A stretch of 64,000 nt of DNA, taken from assembly GCA_965214585.1 (NCBI GenBank), contig OZ243957.1, positions 496,001 through 560,000 of the forward strand. Direction: 5' to 3'. Both the position numbers and the translations under genes were made by a program. The notes beneath the pieces were generated by a model. That model saw nothing but the letters and a program-made list of their open reading frames with translations. It made no database searches and was not told the DNA's origin. The stretch's first letter is position 1; each line of letters starts with the position of its first letter. The stretch comes from JAHCHG01 sp965214585 (GTDB lineage: Bacteria; Acidobacteriota; Blastocatellia; Pyrinomonadales; Pyrinomonadaceae). Below, piece by piece: positions 25,729-33,533 of this stretch.

Positions 25729-25945
25729 CTGCTGCGTCTCCTATGGTTGCCTCACTCCATTCGAGAGCTTCGGTTTCACGAACTTCGTCTAAAGCCATTT
25801 CCCGATAAGCGGATTCGAGGCTGTGTTTGACGACGTGCGGACGAACCAGCGATTCGATGAATTGGCTGATCTTGCCTTGCCCGACGACGCGATGCAAGCC
25901 TTCATATACTCGTTCGTCAATGGTAATTGTTAATTTCTTTTGCAT
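25715..25945 (-). CDS. Cassette 17: antitoxin (MazE/CopG type)
   Basis: 76 aa from the ATG at 25945 (a second ATG at 25960 adds five residues). QKKLTITIDERVYEGLHRVVGQGKISQFIESLVR is a ribbon-helix-helix type N-terminus; the acidic tail EVRETEALEWSEATIGDA is a toxin-binding segment. It is intact while its toxin has a nonsense codon. Confidence 0.82.
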   Translation of the reverse strand: MQKKLTITIDERVYEGLHRVVGQGKISQFIESLVRPHVVKHSLESAYREMALDEVRETEALEWSEATIGDAADETR

Positions 25946-26043
25946 TTTGTTTTGCTCCATTCGCTTCTACATATTCTGCATGTAGAATAAAATAAGTCGG
26001 TTTTCTTTGCAAACAAAACACCGTTCGAGTTCAAAAAGCAGAG

Positions 26044-26158
26044 GCATAACGATTGAGATGACGTGGGGCGAAACTGCCACCACGCAAGCTAAAGTTTAAC
26101 AGACAACTTCGATAACAAAGTCGCTGCCTGCGCCCTCACGTCCATTGATTTGTTCGGC
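26044..26158 (-). repeat. attC site 16
   Basis: R boxes GCATAAC and GTTCGGC; arms GATGACGTGGGGCGAAAC and TGCGCCCTCACGTCCATTG. Confidence 0.9.
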
Positions 26159-26165
26159 ATTGCAT

Positions 26166-26495
26166 TTATAACAATGATTTTAATTTCTTTAGCACTTCGA
26201 TTATTACGGCTTCCGGTAAATCACCGATAAACTCTGCGTTTCTTACGCGCCAATCTAAACTTTTCGCTTGGTCTGACAAAACCACCCCTGTTACTCCCAA
26301 ACCTGCCGGAATCAAGACTTCAAACGGATAACCTTTGACTTGATTCGTAATTGGACAAAGCAAACATAAACCGACTTTTCCGTTGTAGCTTTGCGGCGAT
26401 AAAATAATCGCAGGTCGTTTGCCGAACTGTTCGTGTCCGGCTTGCGGACTAAAGTTTATCCAGATTGCATCTCCGCGTTTGGGAACGTAAGCCAT
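26166..26495 (-). CDS. mazF: Cassette 16: MazF-family toxin
   Basis: 109 aa from the ATG at 26495, which overlaps the antitoxin stop by one base. YVPKRGDAIWINFSPQAGHEQFGKRPAIILSPQSYN is a standard MazF start, followed by LCLLCPITNQVKGYPFEV, GVVLSDQAKSLDWRVRNAEF. It is complete and most like the ChpB/MazF group. The module is the only one in the array whose antitoxin is of the AbrB/MazE fold. Confidence 0.92.
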   Translation of the reverse strand: MAYVPKRGDAIWINFSPQAGHEQFGKRPAIILSPQSYNGKVGLCLLCPITNQVKGYPFEVLIPAGLGVTGVVLSDQAKSLDWRVRNAEFIGDLPEAVIIEVLKKLKSLL

Positions 26496-26737
26496 CACCA
26501 CGCCTCCTGACCGACGGAACTGCCGGAGTTAATTTCGCCGTGCAAGTTTTCGGCGGTGATTTGCGCTAACATTTCGTCAAGAGAAAACTCCGGCTCGGCA
26601 ACGGGAAAAACAATTATTCTGCCATTTTCGAGAGAAATTTCTACGGTTGAACCCTGACCGATGTTTGACTCGACGGCAAAAGATTTTGGAATTCTCAAGG
26701 CTAAACTGTTGCCCCATTTTTGCACTTGAACTTTCAT
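26495..26737 (-). CDS. mazE: Cassette 16: MazE-family (AbrB-like) antitoxin
   Basis: 80 aa from the ATG at 26737. KVQVQKWGNSLALRIPKSFAVE is the classic MazE swapped-hairpin DNA-binding motif. The C-terminal tail FSLDEMLAQITAENLHGEINSG binds MazF and carries the usual acidic and aromatic residues. An AGGAGG-like site (AAGGAGGTG, inverse of CACCTCCTT at 26746) precedes the start. Confidence 0.92.
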   Translation of the reverse strand: MKVQVQKWGNSLALRIPKSFAVESNIGQGSTVEISLENGRIIVFPVAEPEFSLDEMLAQITAENLHGEINSGSSVGQEAW

Positions 26738-26814
26738 AAAACACCTCCTTTGTATCAACAAAGAAGATACAGAAATTTGTCTTAAATTTCAAACTGTCAG
26801 AGCAAAAAGAAAAT

Positions 26815-26929
26815 GCCGAACGACTAAGATGACGTGGGGCAAAACCGCCACCGCGCAACTCCGTGTTAAGAAGACCTGTTCGATAACAAAGTCGCTGCCC
26901 GCGCCCTCACGTCCATTGAATTGTTAGCC
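26815..26929 (-). repeat. attC site 15
   Basis: R boxes GCCGAAC and GTTAGCC; arms GATGACGTGGGGCAAAACC and GCGCCCTCACGTCCATTG. Confidence 0.9.
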
Positions 26930-26959
26930 GCGTCTTTATGTTTAGTGCGCCGTTTTGTT

Positions 26960-27490
26960 CTACTTCTCCAGCAAATGTTTCGTTTCGCCTTCGCCATCAA
27001 TTTTCAAATGCTGGGTTGTCGGTTCGGTAATACTAAAAGGCTCTCTTACTAAGTTATCTGTCCGGTAATTTGATTTTTCAGGTTTGATGTAATCGGTTTG
27101 AACAGGCGGCAGTGCTGAATTTGTCTGCGATGTCGGAAATGAATCGCGCTCGGCAGCCTGATAATCTATATTTGCTTTACGTTCGTCGGCTTTTACAAGT
27201 CGTGTAATGCCTGATGCCAGTAAAGCAATTCCCGGAATCATCATCAATAACCAGTAAAATGTATTGCCGGGAAGGTTAGATAACAACAGAAGTGAGATAA
27301 AAATAAAACCGAAGCCAAGTATCAAGTTTCTTATTCCAGAACTGAAAAGATCATTATTTTTCTTCGATTGCGGAAGATGATCGGGTATTTTACCTTCAAC
27401 CGCAGCTAACACATTGCTTAAATTCCCGCCGCAATTACGGCAGAATTTCGTGTCGTCAGCATTTTGTAATCCGCATTTTGGACAAAACAT
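26960..27490 (-). CDS. Cassette 15: zinc-ribbon protein with two membrane helices
   Basis: 176 aa. MFCPKCGLQNADDTKFCRNCGG is a zinc ribbon with two CxxC knuckles. Two hydrophobic helices follow (LILGFGFIFISLLLLSNL and FYWLLMMIPGIALLASGIT), then a polar tail of about 70 residues. Similar zinc-ribbon membrane proteins are frequent in Acidobacteriota; their role is unknown. The 160 bp upstream of the start contains a degraded fragment resembling part of an attC. Confidence 0.75.
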   Translation of the reverse strand: MFCPKCGLQNADDTKFCRNCGGNLSNVLAAVEGKIPDHLPQSKKNNDLFSSGIRNLILGFGFIFISLLLLSNLPGNTFYWLLMMIPGIALLASGITRLVKADERKANIDYQAAERDSFPTSQTNSALPPVQTDYIKPEKSNYRTDNLVREPFSITEPTTQHLKIDGEGETKHLLEK

Positions 27491-27651
27491 AATTATTCTA
27501 TCCTGCCTTACGTTCAGAGATTGTTAACCGCGCCTTCGCTTTTCAATCTTTGAAACCGCACAACTTCGAGTTACGAAAGTAATTGTTATTAAGTTCCTTG
27601 TAATCCAAAAAACTTTAATCTTCTGTCAGCCCGTCTGGTTTCCCACGAAGC

Positions 27652-27766
27652 GGCTAACGACTGAGATGACGTGGAGCGAAACCGCCACCGCGCAAGTTTA
27701 AGTTCACCAAAAAACGCGATAACAAAGTCGCTGCCCGCGCCGTCCGCGTCCATTGATTTGTTCGAC
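27652..27766 (-). repeat. attC site 14
   Basis: R boxes GGCTAAC and GTTCGAC; arms GATGACGTGGAGCGAAACC and CGCCGTCCGCGTCCATTG. Confidence 0.9.
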
Positions 27767-27778
27767 AGGACGTTCGGT

Positions 27779-28006
27779 TTAAGCGGCAAATTCATAAACA
27801 GGCGTTTCTATTGTTTTTTTCGGCTTCTCTCGTCCCCAAAATTTTTTTTGTAAGCGTTCAACCGTTTCCGGCGAAAAAAACTGCTCGCCTGTTTCTTCAC
27901 ACACTCGCGCCGGAACATTCTCGATAATGTAAAATTTGCCGTCCATTTCCAGCGTGTAGGTTACTTTCGTTTCCGTCATTGTTTCGTTCCAAGTTTCAGT
28001 TTGCAT
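27779..28006 (-). CDS. Cassette 14: YgiT/MqsA-like antitoxin (partial zinc finger)
   Basis: 75 aa. MDGKFYIIENVPARVCEETGEQFFSPETVERLQ matches the middle of YgiT-type antitoxins (IENVPxxVCxxCGE). One of the expected cysteine pairs is absent, so zinc binding is doubtful. No helix-turn-helix domain is attached. Its start overlaps the DUF4258 toxin gene by 11 bp. Confidence 0.7.
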   Translation of the reverse strand: MQTETWNETMTETKVTYTLEMDGKFYIIENVPARVCEETGEQFFSPETVERLQKKFWGREKPKKTIETPVYEFAA

Positions 28007-28313
28007 TTTGCGGTTTCCTCACTTTGAAATCAATCCATAAATCAGTATCCGGCTCATAAAGCGTGATAATTTTCAACAATGGGCGCGACGGATAACTGCA
28101 TTGAACGTGAAGCGGTCTGTCAGCGGTCGTCAAGCCGAAAATTAAACAACTCGGACTGTATTTGTCATTCGGATAATCTTCAATAATTTCGCCTGCCTCA
28201 ATAGCCTCACGCAATTCTTGGATGCTCACGCGACGTAAAATACTTTGGTCGGCAGCGTGTTTGGAAAACTCAAAAATCCCGGCGGCAATTTTGGCGCGAA
28301 TCTCATCAATCAT
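27996..28313 (-). CDS. Cassette 14: DUF4258 protein, probable toxin
   Basis: 105 aa. EFSKHAADQSILRRVSIQELREAI and PSCLIFGLTTADRPLHVQCSYPSR are typical of DUF4258, a RelE/MqsR-like family that usually precedes a YgiT-type gene. Toxin-first order is usual for this pair. The ribonuclease function is inferred from family context. Confidence 0.78.
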   Translation of the reverse strand: MIDEIRAKIAAGIFEFSKHAADQSILRRVSIQELREAIEAGEIIEDYPNDKYSPSCLIFGLTTADRPLHVQCSYPSRPLLKIITLYEPDTDLWIDFKVRKPQNAN

Positions 28314-28372
28314 TCAAGCAACATTATACTACCTTTTCATCCTTCGTCCGCAATGCAAAACCAAGGAAAGCT

Positions 28373-28486
28373 GTCGAACGGCGGAATTGACGTGGGGCGA
28401 AACCGCCACGCGCAACTCCGGGTTCACCGAAAAACGTGATAACAAAGTCGCTGCCCGCGCCGTCCGCGTCCATTGATTTGTTCGGC
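28373..28486 (-). repeat. attC site 13
   Basis: R boxes GTCGAAC and GTTCGGC; arms ATTGACGTGGGGCGAAACC and CGCCGTCCGCGTCCATTG. Confidence 0.9.
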
Positions 28487-28531
28487 GGCGTTATCAAGGC
28501 AAGACGACTTTGAGAACAATCAACAGTTAAA

Positions 28532-28807
28532 TCACGTCAAATCCTGTGATCTTCCAACAAAAAAGTAAGAGATTGTTCCAGCAAGTATTCCGCCTATAGT
28601 TCCGACGAAAGCACTTTTTAAGATGATACCGATTGAGATAAATAAAAGTCCATCAAGTGGGTAATTCGGATTTGCTCGTCGTAATTCTTCGGCAATCGCT
28701 TCAACTTTCCAACCTGCATAAAGCCAGCCTATAACGAAACCCGATACTATACCGAGCAGAACAAGCAAAAAACTCAAAATCAATGAATGATGTTTGATAA
28801 TTTTCAT
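28532..28807 (-). CDS. Cassette 13: small membrane protein
   Basis: 91 aa with two hydrophobic segments (LILSFLLVLLGIVSGFVIGW and SAFVGTIGGILAGTISYFF). Second gene of its cassette, 84 bp downstream of the metallopeptidase gene. It could be an immunity or accessory protein for the neighbour, but no family is recognised. Confidence 0.6.
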   Translation of the reverse strand: MKIIKHHSLILSFLLVLLGIVSGFVIGWLYAGWKVEAIAEELRRANPNYPLDGLLFISIGIILKSAFVGTIGGILAGTISYFFVGRSQDLT

Positions 28808-28891
28808 AACACTTCTCCTGATGATTTTCTCCTTATATTGTTTTTACTGATAAACCAATGACTCAAAAAATTTTTAATATGTTCAATGCTT

Positions 28892-29560
28892 TTATCTAAC
28901 TCCCAATTTCTTTCGGGTGTTACTGTTTGGTCCGCCGATGTCACCATCAGGTTTTAATCCGTTATTTCTTTGAAAACCAATTACAGCATTTTTGGTTTGT
29001 TGATTCATATAGCCATTTGCATATTTCGGGTCTAAATATCTTAGCCTAACCAGTATATCCTGTATTGCCTTAATCTTTGCATCTGCACCTCTTCCCAGTT
29101 GAGGTGCGTTAGGCTGTGCCGGATTTGGTCGTCCGTTTAAACAAGGATGGTTGTTGTCGTAAGCCTGCATTACAAGTTGATTAATGCGGTTGGCGTTGGC
29201 TCGTGCATTAACCTCAAAACTGATATTGCTATAAGCATCGCTGTCACTCATTCCCTTATCTTTGTTTTTGTCATACTCATCCCAGTAATCCCAACCGAAA
29301 CCGAGAACGGTTCTGTAGTTTTTGTATTGTTGCGTATGCGTTAGTTCGTGAGCAATTAGTTTTATTCCGGCAATTGTGTCAGGATCGTAGCCGCCGCTTC
29401 CGCGATGACTGAAATAAATATCTTCGTCAATGGTAATTGCCGCCGGAACAATTCTCGCAGTTTTCCGAACTATCCAAGGAATTGACGTATGAATCTTAAT
29501 TCTTGACAGCACTAAATTTGTATAGTGTGGGGCGAGAATTTGCTGCACACAAGTCGTCAA
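28892..29560 (-). CDS. Cassette 13: DUF4157-like zinc metallopeptidase with peptidoglycan-binding domain
   Basis: 222 aa from a TTG at 29560, the only start codon near the 5' end of the frame (an in-frame stop lies at 29582). IDEDIYFSHRGSGGYDP and GIKLIAHELTHTQQYKNY match DUF4157, with HExxH as zinc site. The last 60 residues, IKAIQDILVRLRYLDPKYANG and QTKNAVIGFQRNNGLKPDG, form a peptidoglycan-binding domain. DUF4157 proteins are often toxins or parts of contractile injection systems; here it is a solitary cassette gene. No signal peptide is visible. Confidence 0.75.
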   Translation of the reverse strand: MTTCVQQILAPHYTNLVLSRIKIHTSIPWIVRKTARIVPAAITIDEDIYFSHRGSGGYDPDTIAGIKLIAHELTHTQQYKNYRTVLGFGWDYWDEYDKNKDKGMSDSDAYSNISFEVNARANANRINQLVMQAYDNNHPCLNGRPNPAQPNAPQLGRGADAKIKAIQDILVRLRYLDPKYANGYMNQQTKNAVIGFQRNNGLKPDGDIGGPNSNTRKKLGVR

Positions 29561-29718
29561 AGACTCGCCGCCGCCGCCTCGTTAAGTTCTGCCATCATTG
29601 TGGGTGAAGGCAGAACTAAACCGCTGCAATTATAATGAAATGCAAAGTGTGTTGGGTGCATATAACTCCTAAAAATAAAGTATTTCCTTCAATCTACTCC
29701 TGACAAAGACGATTAGCC

Positions 29719-29830
29719 GCCGAACGGCTGAGATGACGTGGGGCGAAACCGCCACCGCGCAAGTTTAGGGAACAAGACAACGCGATAACAAAGTCGCTGT
29801 TTCGCCCTCACGTCCATTGAATTGTTCGAT
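29719..29830 (-). repeat. attC site 12
   Basis: R boxes GCCGAAC and GTTCGAT; arms GATGACGTGGGGCGAAACC and TTTCGCCCTCACGTCCATTG. Confidence 0.9.
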
Positions 29831-29842
29831 GCGACGTTATTT

Positions 29843-30178
29843 TCAAACGCGCCGCAGCCAATCTATCGGCTGACGTTTGACATTGAAAACTGCAATGACA
29901 ACTATTGCCTCGTCGTCAACCAGATAAAATAAGGCATACGGAAAACGCCTGACCAGAGCGCGTCTGACATTCGGAACTTTTACAACCGTGGAGGCAAAAG
30001 GGTTGCGCGTTACACCTGACAAACAAGCCTCGATAGCCCGTAAAAACTCAAGTCCAAGACCTTCGCTTTGCTCCTGATACCAGTCAAACGCCTGCTGAAC
30101 TTCCGCTTCGGCTTCGGGACGGACAATGATTTGCCGCGTTACGCCTGCCTTCGCAATTTTGTCTTCAGGTCGTTCCAC
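29843..30178 (-). CDS. parE: Cassette 12: ParE-family toxin
   Basis: 111 aa from the ATG at 30178, which overlaps the antitoxin gene by 40 bp. VRPEAEAEVQQAFDWYQEQS and the later FYLVDDEAIVVIAVFNVKRQP are the usual ParE features (first helix, central strands and the HxRxP/VKRxP end). ParE toxins inhibit gyrase; RelE-like members cut mRNA. Intact and paired with an intact antitoxin. Confidence 0.9.
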   Translation of the reverse strand: MERPEDKIAKAGVTRQIIVRPEAEAEVQQAFDWYQEQSEGLGLEFLRAIEACLSGVTRNPFASTVVKVPNVRRALVRRFPYALFYLVDDEAIVVIAVFNVKRQPIDWLRRV

Positions 30179-30357
30179 GAAATACCCTCACTCGGATTGG
30201 CTTGATATGCTTCAAGACGGCGTTCAAGTTCCGCCCGTTGTTCTTCAGTCAGCGAAACAGCATCGGGAACAGTCGCAATGCTGTCCCAAATATCTTCGAC
30301 AAGCTGAATCCGCTCGGCAACCGAAAGTTGTAAAATTTCAGAAAGATGTGTATTCAT
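30139..30357 (-). CDS. Cassette 12: addiction-module antitoxin (TIGR02574-like)
   Basis: 72 aa. LSVAERIQLVEDIWDSIATVPD with LTEEQRAELERRLEAYQANPSEGISWNDLK is diagnostic of this antitoxin family, which pairs with ParE-type toxins. It precedes and overlaps the toxin gene. The start is well defined by the cassette's 5' edge 66 bp upstream. Confidence 0.92.
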   Translation of the reverse strand: MNTHLSEILQLSVAERIQLVEDIWDSIATVPDAVSLTEEQRAELERRLEAYQANPSEGISWNDLKTKLRRQA

Positions 30358-30416
30358 AACACCAATAGATTAAGCTGTTGCTCCATTTCACGCAAGGGCA
30401 AGAACAAAAAGAAAGC

Positions 30417-30530
30417 ATCGAACGGCTGAGATGACGTGGGGCGAAACCGATTACGCGCAACTCCGCATTAACCTAAGGACGTGATAAGAAAGTCGCTGCC
30501 CGCGCCCTCACGTCCATTGATTTGTTGTGC
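30417..30530 (-). repeat. attC site 11
   Basis: R boxes ATCGAAC and GTTGTGC; arms GATGACGTGGGGCGAAACC and GCGCCCTCACGTCCATTG. Confidence 0.9.
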
Positions 30531-30576
30531 CGTCCGTTTTTTAACGACGGGTTTGTTTAAAACAAACTTTGTTCGA

Positions 30577-30975
30577 TTATTTCAAACGCGCCGCCAAATC
30601 TTCAACCGTCGTTTGCCATTGCACTGCGTCGTCCGACTCGTCCCACAACTCTTTTAGTTCAGAATCGGTTTTGACGCGCTTGACGGCTTTTCGCGCTGCT
30701 GCAACAAGTTTTTCGCTCGGTTTCAGATTCAACTTGCCAATACACTCTTTTGCGTCGTCCGGCAAAGACGCACTCGGTTTTCCGAGCAACGCCGCGACAA
30801 CTTCTGCCGCCGCTAAAGCCGCGTTGCTTTCGGGAGCTTCTAAGTAATCGTCGCCAACTTCATTAACAGCGTCGAAAGCCTCAACGAGCAACTCTTTGTC
30901 TGAATCGTCGCAAAACTCGCCAATCCAATCGGCGGCATCGTCATTTTCAAAAGTATTGATTCCCCAAGCACCCAT
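30577..30975 (-). CDS. Cassette 11: DUF4259 protein
   Basis: 132 aa. It opens MGAWGINTFENDDAADWIGEF, the signature of DUF4259, and continues with alanine-rich helices (AALAAAEVVAALLGKPS). The family is frequent in cassettes and polymorphic toxin loci, where it is suspected to be an immunity-type protein, without proof. Acidic and soluble. Confidence 0.85.
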   Translation of the reverse strand: MGAWGINTFENDDAADWIGEFCDDSDKELLVEAFDAVNEVGDDYLEAPESNAALAAAEVVAALLGKPSASLPDDAKECIGKLNLKPSEKLVAAARKAVKRVKTDSELKELWDESDDAVQWQTTVEDLAARLK

Positions 30976-31007
30976 AATTTTCTATCCTACGTAAAACACG
31001 AGAATCG

Positions 31008-31093
31008 GCACAACGCCTGAGATGAGCGAGCCGCCTTCGAGCCGTCGAAACGAGAACCGCTATTGCCGCCTCGCGTCCATTGATTTGTTCGAC
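31008..31093 (-). repeat. attC site 10 (short type)
   Basis: 86 bp. R boxes GCACAAC and GTTCGAC; arms GATGAGCGAGCCGCCTTCGA and GCCGCCTCGCGTCCATTG differ from the long family, and the end loop is short. It resembles site 4 at 35313-35399, so the two define a separate attC subfamily. Confidence 0.85.
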
Positions 31094-31099
31094 GCGGTG

Positions 31100-31675
31100 T
31101 TATCTTGACCAGCCAAATGTGTCAAGAACAGTCACCGTTTCAACTTCAGAGTTTAATACACCACTTAGTTTTTCTTTTGCCGTGTTGATAAAACGCTCGT
31201 TAATGTAACTGTTTTCGTCCGTAAAATCTTCGCCCGCGCCAACTACAACTTCGCCCAAAATTGCAAGCGACGTTATCATCGTCGGCAAATCGGAAAATAA
31301 CTCCGACGGATTCCACGCGCCTTGACCGTGATAATCAAAAAGAATGTTTCCAGAACTACGGGAATAAATAAACGGGTCTGCGCCTTCGTCGGCGATAACA
31401 AGCCAATCATCGTCCCAATCCTCAAGCCGTTCATTTGTTAAACCGTGAAAACGATAACCAACTTGATGTTTCCAAAGACGAGCTAGACTCGGCAAAAAGA
31501 AAGAATTGCCGTAGTTATCAATGTTGACATTAAATGCGCCAAAATCACGGTAGTATTCCGCCACAGTGTCGGGTAAAGAAAAATCGCCTTGCCACAAATC
31601 AGCCGCTTGTGAAACAAGTTTCGCATCTGGAAAGGCGCGTCTTAAAATTTCCTTCGCTAAATCGTATCGTGGCAT
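31100..31675 (-). CDS. Cassette 10: SMI1/KNR4 (SUKH) family protein
   Basis: 191 aa. LPDTVAEYYRDFGAFNVNIDN (the conserved xLPxxYxxFLxxxG-like start) and WLVIADEGADPFIYSRSSG with GNILFDYHGQGAW are typical of SUKH proteins. SUKH members are immunity proteins of nuclease polymorphic toxins or antiviral factors. No toxin is encoded in the same cassette, so the cassette could protect against toxins of neighbours (inference). Confidence 0.78.
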   Translation of the reverse strand: MPRYDLAKEILRRAFPDAKLVSQAADLWQGDFSLPDTVAEYYRDFGAFNVNIDNYGNSFFLPSLARLWKHQVGYRFHGLTNERLEDWDDDWLVIADEGADPFIYSRSSGNILFDYHGQGAWNPSELFSDLPTMITSLAILGEVVVGAGEDFTDENSYINERFINTAKEKLSGVLNSEVETVTVLDTFGWSR

Positions 31676-31688
31676 AAATCAAGAAAGC

Positions 31689-31801
31689 GTCGAACGATTG
31701 AGATGACGTGGGGCGAAACCGAATACAGACAACTTCGAGTTAAAAAGACAACGCGATAACAAAGTCGCTGTTTCGCCCTCACGTCCATTGATTTGTTGTG
31801 C
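31689..31801 (-). repeat. attC site 9
   Basis: R boxes GTCGAAC and GTTGTGC; arms GATGACGTGGGGCGAAACC and TTTCGCCCTCACGTCCATTG. Confidence 0.9.
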
Positions 31802-31826
31802 CGCCCGTTATTTTCACACGCGCCTT

Positions 31827-32726
31827 TCAGAAACGACTTTTTAACTGTTGATAAAATCTTGGAATATCGGCGTTGTCTGGCAAACCTGCAACTTGTCCGT
31901 CGCCAAGTTCGACAATCTGCCAATCACCACCGACAGTTTGAGCAATGTCCATTGTAAAAAAGCGACTTTGAACCTGACGCGCAACGTCGGCAAAAATGTT
32001 TTCCGGTGGACGACTTCCAGAATAATCACCTTCGTCCCAATATTCAAAGGACTCAAGCAATTCGCCGTCAAGAAAAAACAAACGAAACTCTTTGGTCAGA
32101 GGCATCTTGCTTTTCGAGTGAGCGGCAAGCGGCTGAAACTCGACGAACTCACGGAACACAAGACCTTCGTTTAGGTCGTCGCCTTGCAATTCGAGAAAAC
32201 GATTAACAACGCGCTCAACCGCCGCACGGTCGGAAGTCGATGGAATAAAACACGCTTCAAGCCATTCGTGCTTTCTGGATTTCACATAATCTTTCAAAAT
32301 CAAAGGCTTGTCGCCAAACACGGAAAGCCGCCGAAAAATGTCGTCAAAGTTAAAATTAGAGTTCAACTTAACGGAAACGGTCGCGGGCGTGTGATTTTCA
32401 ATGAGCGAAAAAGATTCGGGCAAATGATGACAATGTTTGTATTGAACGGGCGAATTTATCAAGTTTATGTTTCGCTCGGCTAAAGCGTCAAAAAGTTGCG
32501 CGTAATTTTGAGGCTTTAGCATCCAGCCGCGATAAACAGCAACAACGGGCGCAGATTGTTCTTTCACCTTGCGAGTTGCGGTAACTGAATTTCCAGCGTC
32601 AACCAACGCTTCAAAATCTACCAAATCAAAATCAAAGCCAACCGCTTGCGCCGCGTCCGCCTCGCTTTCGTAAGCAGAATCAACGCGCAAAGGTGAGAAT
32701 GGCTCGGAACAAAAAACTATTCGCAT
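31827..32726 (-). CDS. Cassette 9: ATP-grasp domain protein (DUF4343-like)
   Basis: 299 aa. The core PLILKDYVKSRKHEW (ATP-lysine), VFREFVEFQPLA, KEFRLFFLDGELLES and FFTMDIAQTVGGDWQIVELGDGQVAG reproduces the strand and metal-binding order of ATP-grasp carboxylate-amine ligases, in the pattern known from DUF4343. It would join an unknown carboxylate and amine with ATP. It is the only clear enzyme gene of its type in the array and the largest single-gene cassette. Confidence 0.78.
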   Translation of the reverse strand: MRIVFCSEPFSPLRVDSAYESEADAAQAVGFDFDLVDFEALVDAGNSVTATRKVKEQSAPVVAVYRGWMLKPQNYAQLFDALAERNINLINSPVQYKHCHHLPESFSLIENHTPATVSVKLNSNFNFDDIFRRLSVFGDKPLILKDYVKSRKHEWLEACFIPSTSDRAAVERVVNRFLELQGDDLNEGLVFREFVEFQPLAAHSKSKMPLTKEFRLFFLDGELLESFEYWDEGDYSGSRPPENIFADVARQVQSRFFTMDIAQTVGGDWQIVELGDGQVAGLPDNADIPRFYQQLKSRF

Positions 32727-32754
32727 AAAGAGTTTGTCGAATTACAGCGAAGCG

Positions 32755-32868
32755 GCACAACGGCTGAGATGACGTGGGGCGAAACCGCCGCCACGCAACT
32801 CCGAGTTAAAAAGACCTGTTTGATAACAAAGTCGCTGTTTCGCCCTCACGTCCATTGATTTGTTCGAC
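32755..32868 (-). repeat. attC site 8
   Basis: R boxes GCACAAC and GTTCGAC; arms GATGACGTGGGGCGAAACC and TTTCGCCCTCACGTCCATTG. Everything from the AAC at 32759 onward is repeated exactly in attC site 3. Confidence 0.9.
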
Positions 32869-33459
32869 ATTGCCGTAATTACGGAAACTTTATTTCCTCA
32901 CTCCAAAAGGTTTCACGAGGATTATTTCCTATCCTAATAAAAGGTTTGTTTCCTATTTCAAACGAAAAACCTATTTGCGTCGGTTCGTCATTCACTTCCC
33001 ATTTTGGCACTCGAAAAAATACTGTTTCTTGTGGAGATAGTGTTTGTTCTGTATGACCTGTCCCGCAACGAAATCGGTTGTCTGGAAGAACTTTGCCGTC
33101 GCGTTTGAGAGTTGGAAAAGGATAACTGTTTTTACTGGAGCTACTGTAATAAACATTCTCTGCGCTGTTATTGGTTACTTTAAATTCAGCTTCAACCTGA
33201 AAATCTCCTTGCACGAATTTAACAAAGCGAATCTCCATTTTGTTAGGAAGATTCTTTTCCGACAAAGAGCTTTGTGAAGTTATAAACGAACGAATGTTAG
33301 GACTAAAATAAAAAGCTGAAATACCAACAATAAAAGAGAGAAGCGCAATAAGGAATTTGGTTCTAAAGTTTTTCATTTCTTACCTCGTAGCAAGTTTATC
33401 ATATAAGCGAAGATGTCGAACGGCTGAGATGACGTGGGGCGAAACCGCCACCAAGCCCG
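32759..33459 (-). repeat. 701-bp cassette duplication, copy A
   Basis: Identical by eye, base for base, to 37740-38440. The left end coincides with the conserved AAC of the attC recombination point; the bases beyond it differ. The right end reaches about 40 bp into the next attC. Confidence 0.9.
32879..33376 (-). CDS. Cassette 8: membrane-anchored/secreted protein of unknown function (copy A)
   Basis: 165 aa with an N-terminal hydrophobic segment (KFLIALLSFIVGISAFYF) that may remain as an anchor. The outer part contains FQVEAEFKVTNNSAENVYYSSSSKN and FRCGTGHTEQTLSPQETVFFRVP, an immunoglobulin-like beta pattern. The protein is identical to that encoded at 37860-38357. No family recognised. Confidence 0.75.
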   Translation of the reverse strand: MKNFRTKFLIALLSFIVGISAFYFSPNIRSFITSQSSLSEKNLPNKMEIRFVKFVQGDFQVEAEFKVTNNSAENVYYSSSSKNSYPFPTLKRDGKVLPDNRFRCGTGHTEQTLSPQETVFFRVPKWEVNDEPTQIGFSFEIGNKPFIRIGNNPRETFWSEEIKFP

Positions 33460-33527
33460 TTTGAGTTCACCAAAAACCTCGATAACAAAGTCGCTGTTTC
33501 GCCCTCACGTCCATTGATTTGTTAGCC
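33415..33527 (-). repeat. attC site 7
   Basis: R boxes GTCGAAC and GTTAGCC; arms GATGACGTGGGGCGAAACC and TTTCGCCCTCACGTCCATTG. Its left 45 bases equal those of attC site 2. Confidence 0.9.
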
Positions 33528-33533
33528 GCGTCT

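Noticed and set aside
27517..27600. Possible decayed extra attC upstream of cassette 15 gene
   Set aside because: Only one arm-like stretch (GAAACCGCACAACTTCGAGT) is present, with no matching partner arm or R box.
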